Assembly (NCBI GenBank): GCA_005887855.1
Contig: VBQB01000082.1
Span: 1-10,652 of the forward strand
Source: Verrucomicrobiota bacterium
GTDB lineage: Bacteria; Verrucomicrobiota; Verrucomicrobiae; Chthoniobacterales; UBA10450
Direction: 5' to 3'
Length of the DNA: 10,652 bases
The notes under the pieces: model-generated
The model's input: only the letters and a program-made list of their open reading frames with translations
What the model was told of the DNA's origin: nothing
Databases searched by the model: none
Translations under genes and position numbers: made by a program
Shown here: piece after piece, positions 1-6,270 of the stretch
Layout: the number at the start of each line of letters is the position of its first letter
How positions within the stretch are numbered: the first letter of the stretch is position 1

Positions 1-159
1 AAGTGCATTTCCGGCTCAAAGAGGCGGAGTTCCCGCCGGCGTCGCAGAGTGTTTGCAAATTGTTGTTTGAACGGACCCTGGGTGGTTCGCACGCCGTGGA
101 CCGTGCATCGATAGATGCGCTCCGCCTATTTAACAATTGGGTTAACCTTAAGGATCAAC
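1..159. other. Non-coding leader upstream of the RRM gene
   Basis: I see no convincing gene here. The + frame open from position 3 runs on into the RRM gene in a different frame and looks like a shadow. Just before the RRM start there is an 8-base perfect palindrome (GGTTAACC, 140-147) and a TTAAC/GTTAA inverted repeat (130-134 and 141-145). The stretch probably holds the promoter and 5' leader of the RRM gene, but I cannot place a promoter with confidence. It could also contain the 3' end of a gene that begins before the window. Confidence 0.4.
150..154 (+). promoter_or_regulatory. Ribosome binding site of the RRM gene
   Basis: AAGGA lies 5 bases before the ATG at 160. It decides in favour of that start over the in-frame ATG at 115, which would add 15 residues that do not look like part of the protein. 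Confidence 0.6.
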
Positions 160-663
160 ATGAACTCTTATTCATCCGGGAGACGCTCGCGCCACGCGCG
201 CGGTGGGTCCCGACGCAGAGGCAATGGCCGCTCGCGCTATCAACGCGTGGAAGCGAAAATTCAAAAGAAGACATTCTGGCAGCGCATCGCTGCATTTTTT
301 GGAAACGGGAAAACTGCAAAGAAAGGAGCAACGGCAGCAGCGCCCAATGGCGCGCAGCCCTCGCGACCGTCGCGGAAACCTGAGCCGGTCGAGGTAACGT
401 CTCCGCGTCTCTACGTCGGTAACCTATCCTTCGACGCCACCGAGAGCGATCTCTTCGAATTGTTTAATGGCGTCGGGCACGTCCAAAACGCGGAGGTCGT
501 AAGTTATCGGCACAACCAGCGTTCGAAGGGATTCGCCTTCGTGCAGATGCAAACCGTCGAGGAAGCGAAACGCGCTGTGCAGGAACTGCATGACAAGGAA
601 TTCCTCGGCCGCAGGCTCGTGGTAAGCGGCGCAAAGTCCAGCGAGCATCAGGTGCGAAGTTAG
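160..663 (+). CDS. RRM-domain RNA-binding protein
   Basis: A 167-residue protein expected to bind single-stranded RNA through one RNA recognition motif at about residues 83-157. RNP2 is LYVGNL (84-89) and RNP1 is KGFAFVQM (123-130), with the aromatic residues Tyr85, Phe125 and Phe127 that stack on RNA bases in this family. The first 80 residues are not RRM: residues 7-30 are very rich in Arg, Gly and Ser (RGG-like, strongly basic), followed by a short amphipathic stretch with KKTFWQRIAAFF (36-47) and a Pro/Ala/Arg linker. Bacterial single-RRM proteins are known from cyanobacteria and several other phyla, often with a Gly-rich tail; here the basic region is at the N-terminus. The gene ends at a strong terminator, so it is probably a separate transcript from miaA. 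Family assignment is secure; the RNA targets are unknown. Confidence 0.93.
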   Translation: MNSYSSGRRSRHARGGSRRRGNGRSRYQRVEAKIQKKTFWQRIAAFFGNGKTAKKGATAAAPNGAQPSRPSRKPEPVEVTSPRLYVGNLSFDATESDLFELFNGVGHVQNAEVVSYRHNQRSKGFAFVQMQTVEEAKRAVQELHDKEFLGRRLVVSGAKSSEHQVRS

Positions 664-680
664 CCGAGATCGGTGATTTC

Positions 681-728
681 AATCGGGAGACGTCGCGCAA
701 TTTGCGCGCGTCTCCCGATTTGTTTTTT
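681..728 (+). terminator. Rho-independent terminator after the RRM gene
   Basis: The arms AATCGGGAGACG (681-692) and CGTCTCCCGATT (709-720) pair perfectly over 12 bp. After a bulged T at 693, CGCGC (694-698) pairs with GCGCG (704-708), leaving a 5-base loop. The T-rich tail TGTTTTTT (721-728) follows immediately. It starts 17 bases after the RRM stop codon and should separate that transcript from miaA. Confidence 0.9.
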
Positions 729-736
729 GGCAATGA

Positions 737-797
737 TGTAGGGCGTGTGTGTCAGACGCCAATCTAAGTTTGCGGCGTTTCACAGAAACGCCCTACA
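737..797. repeat. Palindromic repeat element at the 5' end of miaA
   Basis: A 61-base element bounded by a perfect 10-base inverted repeat, TGTAGGGCGT (737-746) and ACGCCCTACA (788-797). Each side is also a hairpin: GGCGT/ACGCC (742-746 with 756-760) on the left, and GGCGTTT/AAACGCC (774-780 with 786-792, loop CACAG) on the right, joined by a 13-base linker. It has the same plan as the element at 1342-1393: TGTAG, hairpin, hairpin, CTACA. It contains the GTG at 749, the earliest possible miaA start. It is probably a non-autonomous mobile palindromic repeat, but I have not compared it with other copies. Confidence 0.7.
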
Positions 798-805
798 ATT
801 TGTTT

Positions 806-1756
806 GTGCGACGCGCCTTCTTCATCGTCGGTCCGACCGCGACTGGGAAATCCGAGCTGGCAGCCGATGTTGCACGCGGAACGGGCGCGGAAATTGTCAG
901 CGCTGATGCATTCCAAATTTATGGCGGACTCGATCTTCTGACCGCAAAACCGGATGCCGCAACACTTGCGAAAGCGCCGCACCAGTTGATCGGTGCAATT
1001 CCGCTTCGCGAAGAGATGAACGCGGAGAAATTTCGTCGCGCCGCCTCGCGCGCGATCAATGAAATTCATTCACGCGGCAAACTCGCAATCGTTGTTGGCG
1101 GAAGCGGGCTTTACATCAAGGCCTTAACGCATGGGTTAGCCTCGTTACCCGTCGCTGATGCAAGACTACGCGCGAAATTGAACAGCTTGAGCCTTGGCGA
1201 ATTGCGCTCGCAGCTCATCGCCCTCGATCCGCAAGCCGCGGGCGAAATCGACATGCAAAATCGGCGTCGTGTAGTGCGAGCGCTCGAAATTTGTCTCACA
1301 ACCGGGCGGCGTCCATCTGCGCAGCGCACGCAATGGCACATTGTAGCCGGGGTCGTTGACCCCGGCCGGCCGGGATCGACAATCCCGGCTACAGATCGCG
1401 GCGTCTTCGTCTTTCGCGACCGCGGCGAGCTTTACGCCCGAATCAATCAGCGTGTGGAAGTAATGTTCGAAAGCGGCGTGATCGAAGAAGTGCGCGCCGC
1501 TGGAGCAATGAGTTCGACTGCGTCCCAGATGATCGGTTTGCGCGAGATTCGTGAACTGCTCGAAGGGAAAATGTCGATTTTGCAATGCGTCGCTGCGATT
1601 CAGCAATCCACGCGCCGTTATGCCAAAAGGCAGTTGACCTGGTTTCGGCGCCAAACTAGTTTTGAGCCGCTGAACTTATCGCTTTTCAGTCACAACGAAG
1701 CTGTGAAATGGATTTCGCAGCGAGCGCAGCGCTCGTTCGCGCACAGGGATGATTGA
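806..1756 (+). CDS. miaA: tRNA dimethylallyltransferase (MiaA)
   Basis: Transfers a dimethylallyl group to N6 of A37 in tRNAs that read codons starting with U. Family marks are the P-loop GPTATGKS (residues 9-16), then DAFQIYGGLDLLTAKP (usual form DSMQVYxGLDIGTAKP), PHQLI, VVGGSGLYIKAL, RRRVVRALEI and the C-terminal KRQLTWFRR. I chose GTG 806: it gives 316 residues with the P-loop at the usual distance from the N-terminus. TTG 800 and GTG 749 are also in frame, but the latter lies inside a palindromic repeat and adds 19 unfamiliar residues. No start has a clear ribosome binding site. Residues 180-196 (VAGVVDPGRPGSTIPAT) are encoded by a second palindromic repeat and are not expected in the family; the flanking sequence continues normally (RGVFVFRDRGELYARINQR). 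The last 8 bases overlap hflX. Confidence 0.95.
   Translation: MRRAFFIVGPTATGKSELAADVARGTGAEIVSADAFQIYGGLDLLTAKPDAATLAKAPHQLIGAIPLREEMNAEKFRRAASRAINEIHSRGKLAIVVGGSGLYIKALTHGLASLPVADARLRAKLNSLSLGELRSQLIALDPQAAGEIDMQNRRRVVRALEICLTTGRRPSAQRTQWHIVAGVVDPGRPGSTIPATDRGVFVFRDRGELYARINQRVEVMFESGVIEEVRAAGAMSSTASQMIGLREIRELLEGKMSILQCVAAIQQSTRRYAKRQLTWFRRQTSFEPLNLSLFSHNEAVKWISQRAQRSFAHRDD
1342..1393. repeat. In-frame palindromic repeat inside miaA
   Basis: A 52-base nested palindrome. The ends are TGTAGCCGGG (1342-1351) and CCCGGCTACA (1384-1393). The left 26 bases match the reverse complement of the right 26 at 22 positions, and all four differences are transitions. Each half is also a hairpin: CCGGGGTC/GACCCCGG (1347-1354 with 1358-1365, loop GTT) and CCGGGAT/ATCCCGG (1370-1376 with 1382-1388, loop CGACA). 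It is read through in frame by miaA without a stop codon. It is probably an inserted mobile palindromic element similar in behaviour to the Rickettsia palindromic elements known to sit in frame in genes. No target duplication is evident. Confidence 0.85.
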
Positions 1757-3098
1757 AACGCGTCCGCAAAAAACACAGGAGCGTGCGCTCCTGATTGGCC
1801 TTGAAAAGGAAGGTGTCTCAAAGTGGGACTTGCAGGATTCGCTCGACGAGCTGCGAGAGTTGGCGAACTCGGCCGGCGCTGAAGTGATTGATACCGTCAC
1901 GCAAAAATTACAGAAGCCGACTGCGCCATATTACATCGGCCGCGGGAAAGCTGAGTCGATCAAAGACTCATGTCAGGATCGACAGGTTACCTCGGTCATC
2001 TTTGACGATGAACTTTCTCCGGCACAGGGTCGGAACCTGGAGAATTTGTTCGCACGCAAGGTTCTCGATCGGACGCAGTTGATCCTCGATATTTTCGCGC
2101 AGCGCGCCCGCAGCCGTGAAGGCCGATTGCAGATCGAACTGGCCCAGTTGCAATATCTTTTGCCGCGCCTTACCCGGATGTGGCATCACTTATCACGACA
2201 GACTGGTGGTATCGGTACGCGCGGCCCCGGTGAAACACAGCTGGAAGTCGATCGCCGCCGCGTCCAGGAACGGATCGCGCGGCTAGAGCGGGAGCTGGAA
2301 GCGGTGCGCAAAACTCGGGCGGTGCAGCGACAAGGACGGAAGCGCCATCAGTGGCCGGTCGCTGCAGTTGTCGGCTACACAAACGCAGGCAAATCGACCC
2401 TGCTCAATCTGCTCACGGGTGCCGATCTCGTGGCCGAGAACAAACTTTTCGCAACGCTCGATCCGACTACGCGCAGTTTTGTTTTGCCCAACAAGCAGCG
2501 CGTCCTGCTTACCGATACGGTCGGTTTTTTACGAAAACTTCCGCACACATTGATCGAGTCGTTCAAGGCGACACTTGAGGAAGTGAGCGAAGCCGATTTG
2601 CTTATCCACATTGTCGACCTCAGCCATCCGCGCGTGGATGAGCAGATGGAAGCGGTCGACAGCGTCATTAAAGAACTCGACGCTTTCGGCAAGCAAACGC
2701 TGATTGTTTTCAACAAGATCGACAATCTCGAGAACGGAGCCGGCGGGAACCGAGCGACGTCGACGGGAGAGCCCGGGAGAGTTGACGCGCGGGGAGACGA
2801 GTCAATCAATCGCGAGATCTCGGAGACTTATGTCAAAAGATTTCCCGGCAGCGTGGCGATCTCCGCGCGCACCGGCGAAGGTGTCAACCGGCTGGTGGGG
2901 GCCTTGGAAAACGCGCTCAGTTCATGGCGCTTGCGCTCACGTTTTCGCATTCCGTCCGATCAGTCGGCATTGATTGCGGAGATCCACCGCGTCGGTCACG
3001 TCCTCGAGTTACGCTACGAAGGCGACGACGCATTGATCGTCGCGCACGTGCCGCCGGAACTTGCACAAAAGCTCGCTCGTTACGCCACGGAAAGTTAA
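1749..3098 (+). CDS. hflX: Ribosome-associated GTPase HflX
   Basis: HflX binds the 50S subunit and splits stalled or hibernating ribosomes using GTP. The 449-residue protein has the N-terminal HflX domain (about 10-150, with YYIGRGK and IFDDELSPAQ), the glycine-rich GGIGTRGPGETQLE (153-166), a helical linker, and a Ras-like G domain: G1 GYTNAGKST (209-217), G3 DTVGF (256-260), G4 NKID (322-325), G5 SARTG (372-376). A C-terminal domain follows (about 395-449). Between G4 and G5 there are 46 residues, about 20 more than I would expect, mostly Gly, Arg, Glu and Asp. ATG 1749 overlaps the end of miaA by 8 bases, so the two genes are probably translationally coupled. miaA-hflX adjacency is well known in bacteria, often with hfq between; no hfq is present here. 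Confidence 0.96.
   Translation: MIETRPQKTQERALLIGLEKEGVSKWDLQDSLDELRELANSAGAEVIDTVTQKLQKPTAPYYIGRGKAESIKDSCQDRQVTSVIFDDELSPAQGRNLENLFARKVLDRTQLILDIFAQRARSREGRLQIELAQLQYLLPRLTRMWHHLSRQTGGIGTRGPGETQLEVDRRRVQERIARLERELEAVRKTRAVQRQGRKRHQWPVAAVVGYTNAGKSTLLNLLTGADLVAENKLFATLDPTTRSFVLPNKQRVLLTDTVGFLRKLPHTLIESFKATLEEVSEADLLIHIVDLSHPRVDEQMEAVDSVIKELDAFGKQTLIVFNKIDNLENGAGGNRATSTGEPGRVDARGDESINREISETYVKRFPGSVAISARTGEGVNRLVGALENALSSWRLRSRFRIPSDQSALIAEIHRVGHVLELRYEGDDALIVAHVPPELAQKLARYATES
2730..2828 (+). other. In-frame expansion in the HflX G domain
   Basis: This stretch encodes about residues 328-360, between the G4 and G5 motifs, where HflX proteins normally have a short variable segment. The DNA is purine-rich and partly repetitive: GGGAGA occurs at 2765, 2775 and 2792, and GTCGACGGGAGA (2759-2770) resembles GTTGACGCGCGGGGAGA (2781-2797). 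It does not form the TGTAG...CTACA palindrome seen in miaA. It may be a different inserted repeat or a slippage expansion; its limits are approximate. Confidence 0.45.
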
Positions 3099-3133
3099 TT
3101 GTCGGCGGCAGCGTTGGGTTCGAAACTAATCGA

Positions 3134-3811
3134 ATGACAACACGCGAACGCATCGCGCAACTTGTTCAAGTTTGGCCGCAAGTTTATCCCGGCGCCCGTT
3201 GCGAGCTGGATTTTCGAAATCCGCTCGAGCTCCTCGTGGCGACGATCCTCTCGGCGCAGTGCACGGACAAGCGCGTCAATATGGTTACGCCCTCGTTGTT
3301 CAAGAAATATCGGACGGCGGCGGATTATGCGAATGCGCCCCAAGGCGAGCTTGAAATTGCGATTCGCTCGACAGGATTTTTCCGCAGCAAAACCAAGAGC
3401 ATTCGCGCGGCGATGCGCACGATAGCTGAAGAACACAAGGGCAAAGTCCCTAACACAATGGAAGAATTGCGCGCACTGCCGGGTGTAGGCCGGAAAACGG
3501 CCAACGTCGTGCTGGGTAACGCATTCGGAAAGAACGAAGGCGTTGTAGTAGACACACACGTAGCGCGACTTTCGCAGCGACTTGGCCTAACGAAGCAAAA
3601 AGACGCGGAAAAGATCGAGCGCGATCTGATGAAGATCGTGCCCCGCGAGCATTGGACGGACTGGAGTCACTGGCTCATCTGGCATGGACGGCGCCGCTGC
3701 TTTGCGCGAAAACCGGACTGCAGTCGGTGCGAAGTTTTCCGATTATGCCCAAGCGGCAAACTGTTCCTGCGAACGGGCGTGGCGCAGAAATCCGAGAAAA
3801 CGGCTAACTAA
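3134..3811 (+). CDS. nth: Endonuclease III (DNA glycosylase/AP lyase)
   Basis: Removes oxidised pyrimidines from DNA and cuts the abasic strand (base excision repair). The 225-residue protein has the full family signature: LSAQCTD (39-45), the helix-hairpin-helix LPGVGRKTANVVL with catalytic Lys121, VDTHV with catalytic Asp140, and a [4Fe-4S] loop with Cys189, Cys196, Cys199 and Cys205 in the standard C-x6-C-x2-C-x5-C spacing. The frame is open back to 2924, but ATG 3134 gives the normal length and avoids overlap with hflX. It starts 35 bases after hflX with no clear ribosome binding site and no terminator between, so it may belong to the same transcript. Its stop overlaps the stop of the convergent permease gene by 4 bases. 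Confidence 0.96.
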   Translation: MTTRERIAQLVQVWPQVYPGARCELDFRNPLELLVATILSAQCTDKRVNMVTPSLFKKYRTAADYANAPQGELEIAIRSTGFFRSKTKSIRAAMRTIAEEHKGKVPNTMEELRALPGVGRKTANVVLGNAFGKNEGVVVDTHVARLSQRLGLTKQKDAEKIERDLMKIVPREHWTDWSHWLIWHGRRRCFARKPDCSRCEVFRLCPSGKLFLRTGVAQKSEKTAN

Positions 3812-4293
3812 TGAACTGGCCCACGCGACTGGGTTGGCGCGGCATGGTGGCGATCGTTTCCATCGTGCTCCGCTTTTCGGCGGATGCGCTGGAATTGTTT
3901 TTCGAGCTTTTTCAGATCCTCGTCAGAAAGCTCTTCAAGATCGACCAGTTCATTTCGCGCGCCTTTGACGGCACGAATGATCTCATCAAGTTTCAAATGA
4001 ACGGCTTTGGCATCGCGGTTCTGGGTGTTTTGAATCAGGAACACCATGAGGAAGGTAATGACCGTGGTGGCGGTGTTGATGATGAGTTGCCACGTGTCGG
4101 AGAAATGAAAAGTCGGGCCAGTGAGGCTCCACACGGCGATGACGAGGACGGCTCCAGCAAAAGCCCAGGCGCTGCCGAGAATAATAGAAGATTGGTGCGC
4201 GAAAATGCGAAAGGAATCCCGTACAATGCAAAGGAGATCCCGGCTCCTTTCGTGTTCTTTTAACCTTTTAGTTTGAGACTCATTCGCGGTCAC
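3808..4293 (-). CDS. Low-affinity iron permease family membrane protein
   Basis: A small membrane protein of the bacterial group related to the low-affinity iron permease family (PF04120 type). With the GTG start at 4293 it has 161 residues: a charged N-terminus, a membrane segment at about 36-57 ending in WSLTGP, the FSDTWQLIINT motif (64-74), a second membrane segment (about 68-87), the characteristic FLIQNTQNRD (85-94), and a cytoplasmic acidic/basic helical tail with KLDEIIRA and DLEELSDEDLKKLE. The frame stays open upstream to 4488, and an ATG at 4419 would give a longer product, but those residues look non-coding and would run into the divergent gene. The start is therefore uncertain. 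Iron transport by bacterial members is inferred from the fungal Fet4 relatives and is not demonstrated by this sequence. Confidence 0.8.
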   Translation of the reverse strand: MTANESQTKRLKEHERSRDLLCIVRDSFRIFAHQSSIILGSAWAFAGAVLVIAVWSLTGPTFHFSDTWQLIINTATTVITFLMVFLIQNTQNRDAKAVHLKLDEIIRAVKGARNELVDLEELSDEDLKKLEKQFQRIRRKAEHDGNDRHHAAPTQSRGPVH

Positions 4294-4417
4294 TACCTTT
4301 GGTTCGCGCGTAATTTGGCAAATGCGTGCATAAGATCGCCAGTGGACACCAGCGAGTTGCCTCCAAATGCAGCATTGATTTTCCCGCCGGGTTAAGGAAA
4401 ACTTACGTCCCGAATTC
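4294..4417. promoter_or_regulatory. Divergent intergenic region
   Basis: This 124-base gap lies between the divergent permease and membrane-TPR genes and should hold promoters for both. I could not find a convincing -35/-10 pair or an operator. AAGG(T/A)-like sequences occur near both starts but with poor spacing. Confidence 0.4.
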
Positions 4418-6265
4418 ATGCAGCACGTCACCGCGTTTTCACGTCCACAAACCGTCCCGGCTGTACCTGCCGCTCCGCGAAAGCTCAATTTGTGGATTCT
4501 AGACAGTTGGCGTGACCTGATTCTCTACGTCGGTACGCCACTTTTTCTCTTGCCGGTTTTTGCGCTAGCCCAGGCGCGCTGGAGTCCGCAAGATATTTAT
4601 CTCTTCGTCGCGGCGTTCGGCGCGATGGGGCATCATCTGCCGGGGATGATCCGCGCCTATGGCGATCGCGCTTTGTTCAATCGCTTCAAATGGCGCTTTA
4701 TTTTGGCGCCGCTCTTTCTCGTCGCGGTCTGCGTGGTCTTTTTTTGGTGGGACCTCAAGGGGATTGTCCTCATCGTTTTTTTCTGGGGCGTTTGGCATGG
4801 ATTAATGCAGACCTACGGGTTCTGCCGCATCTATGACGCGAAAATGGGATCGTTTGCCGCGCTCACGCGCCGGCTCGATTTTGCCTCGTGCGTAATTTGG
4901 TTCGCCACTGCTGTCGCGCTTGCTCCGTTGCGCATGGGCGACACACTCGACACGTATTACGCCTGTGGTGGGCCCTATATTTCGCCATCCCTATTACATG
5001 GTTTTCAGCAACTGATGCTCGGCGGGGCGATCGCAGTTTCGGTTCTTTTCGTCCTGCATTTTGGCCGGATGTGGAACCTGGGCAAACGGCCGAACCCGGT
5101 AAAGGCGGCGTTGCTGGTCACGACGATTGCTTTTTGGTGGTACTGCAATAACGGCGTCACGAACATTCTTGTTGGCATTGCGCTCTTCGAAGTCTTTCAC
5201 GACGTGCAGTACCTGTCGCTCGTCTGGATCTACAATCGCAATCGCGTTGAGAAAGACAGCAACATCGGCGGATTCATGCGCTTTGTGTTTCGGCGGAGCG
5301 GCTCGCTGATCGGACTCTACGTGGGCCTGGTCTTCGCCTATGGGTCGCTCGCCTATTTCAATCAGCATCTCGGAATAGAAACGGTCAAACGCGTCCTGAC
5401 TGGCGTGGTTACCGCCTCTGCACTGCTCCATTTTTATTACGACGGATTCATTTGGAAAGTTCGCGAAAGCTCCACCCGCCAATCGGTCCTCCCGCTCAGC
5501 GCCTTATGGTTCTGGCAATTGCATCGTCCAGTTGCCGAGCTTCAACGGCGCGCATGGGTGGTGGCCGACCTCCCAACCGGCGCGCGGCAGCATTTTGATT
5601 ATGCGCTCGTCCTGCAGAAAGCAGGCGAGCTGGAGAAGGCGGCCGAGCAATACAATCTCGCGCTCGGATTCGACTCGAACGACGTGAAATCGCACATGAA
5701 TCTCGCTTCTGTGCTGATGAACCAATCCAAATTTGACGCGGCTGTGCCGCATTTCGAGACCGCATTACGCCTGCAACCAAATAACGGCACCTTCCATTTC
5801 GATTACGCTAATTTACTTCAGCGCCTCGGGCGCGGCGATGAAGCAGGGGCTCAGTACGAAGCGGCGACGCGCCTGAAGCCGGACTTCATGGAGGCTCATT
5901 ACAATTACGCAACTTTCCTAGCTGCGGAGGGGAAAGAAAACGAGGCGATCGACGAGTTTCGCCAGGTTGTTCGGCTCAAACCGGATCATCTGAATGCTCA
6001 GCTTCGTCTCGGCGATGCGCTTTTTGGCAAAGGAAACTTCGACGAAGCCAAAATGCATTATCTGGAAGCGCTTCGCTCCAACCCTAAGTTGGCGGTTGCT
6101 TACAACAGTTTGGGAAACCTTTACCTCAAGCAAGGACAAGTCTCTCAAGCCATTGTTCAATTCAGCGAAGCGCTGCGTCTGGATCCCAGTTACAAAGATG
6201 CCGAGGAAAACTTGCGCATCGCCAAGGCGAGCGACGCTCAGTTTTTCCCGCGAGCGCCCAAGTAG
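4418..6265 (+). CDS. Multi-pass membrane protein with six C-terminal TPRs
   Basis: A 615-residue protein in two parts. Residues about 30-350 form a hydrophobic region with roughly eight membrane segments. It carries motifs built around histidines: GAMGHHLPGMIRAYGD (68-83), WGVWHGLMQTYGFCRIYD (123-140), FEVFHDVQYLSLVWIYNRNR (257-276) and LLHFYYDGFIWKVR (336-349). Residues 389-592 are six tetratricopeptide repeats of exactly 34 residues each, with the usual A/Y/G/A pattern and ending in P-N/D/S. TPRs usually bind proteins. The histidines (72, 73, 127, 261, 338) lie near predicted membrane ends, as in membrane metalloproteins, but I do not recognise a named family. ATG 4418 is the first plausible start; it has no good ribosome binding site. 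The arginase-fold gene follows after 5 bases, so the two are probably co-transcribed. Confidence 0.88.
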   Translation: MQHVTAFSRPQTVPAVPAAPRKLNLWILDSWRDLILYVGTPLFLLPVFALAQARWSPQDIYLFVAAFGAMGHHLPGMIRAYGDRALFNRFKWRFILAPLFLVAVCVVFFWWDLKGIVLIVFFWGVWHGLMQTYGFCRIYDAKMGSFAALTRRLDFASCVIWFATAVALAPLRMGDTLDTYYACGGPYISPSLLHGFQQLMLGGAIAVSVLFVLHFGRMWNLGKRPNPVKAALLVTTIAFWWYCNNGVTNILVGIALFEVFHDVQYLSLVWIYNRNRVEKDSNIGGFMRFVFRRSGSLIGLYVGLVFAYGSLAYFNQHLGIETVKRVLTGVVTASALLHFYYDGFIWKVRESSTRQSVLPLSALWFWQLHRPVAELQRRAWVVADLPTGARQHFDYALVLQKAGELEKAAEQYNLALGFDSNDVKSHMNLASVLMNQSKFDAAVPHFETALRLQPNNGTFHFDYANLLQRLGRGDEAGAQYEAATRLKPDFMEAHYNYATFLAAEGKENEAIDEFRQVVRLKPDHLNAQLRLGDALFGKGNFDEAKMHYLEALRSNPKLAVAYNSLGNLYLKQGQVSQAIVQFSEALRLDPSYKDAEENLRIAKASDAQFFPRAPK

Positions 6266-6270
6266 AATCT

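Noticed and set aside
3..383. + strand open frame of 126 residues at the window start
   Set aside because: It overlaps the RRM gene in another frame, shows no motif and has no ribosome binding site.
464..733. - strand open frame across the RRM gene and terminator
   Set aside because: Antisense to the RRM domain, rich in Arg and Pro as expected for a shadow, and it reads through the terminator hairpin.
749..805. N-terminal extension of MiaA from GTG 749
   Set aside because: The 19 residues come from the palindromic repeat and do not resemble a MiaA N-terminus; GTG 806 gives the usual distance to the P-loop. Not fully excluded.
2924..3133. Upstream extension of endonuclease III overlapping hflX
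   Set aside because: Arg-rich residues with no family resemblance; ATG 3134 gives a normal-length enzyme.
4294..4488. Upstream extension of the permease frame
   Set aside because: It would overlap the divergent membrane-TPR start, and the extra residues look non-coding.
4994..5482. 162-residue - strand open frame inside the membrane-TPR gene
   Set aside because: Antisense to a clear membrane domain and without a recognisable motif.
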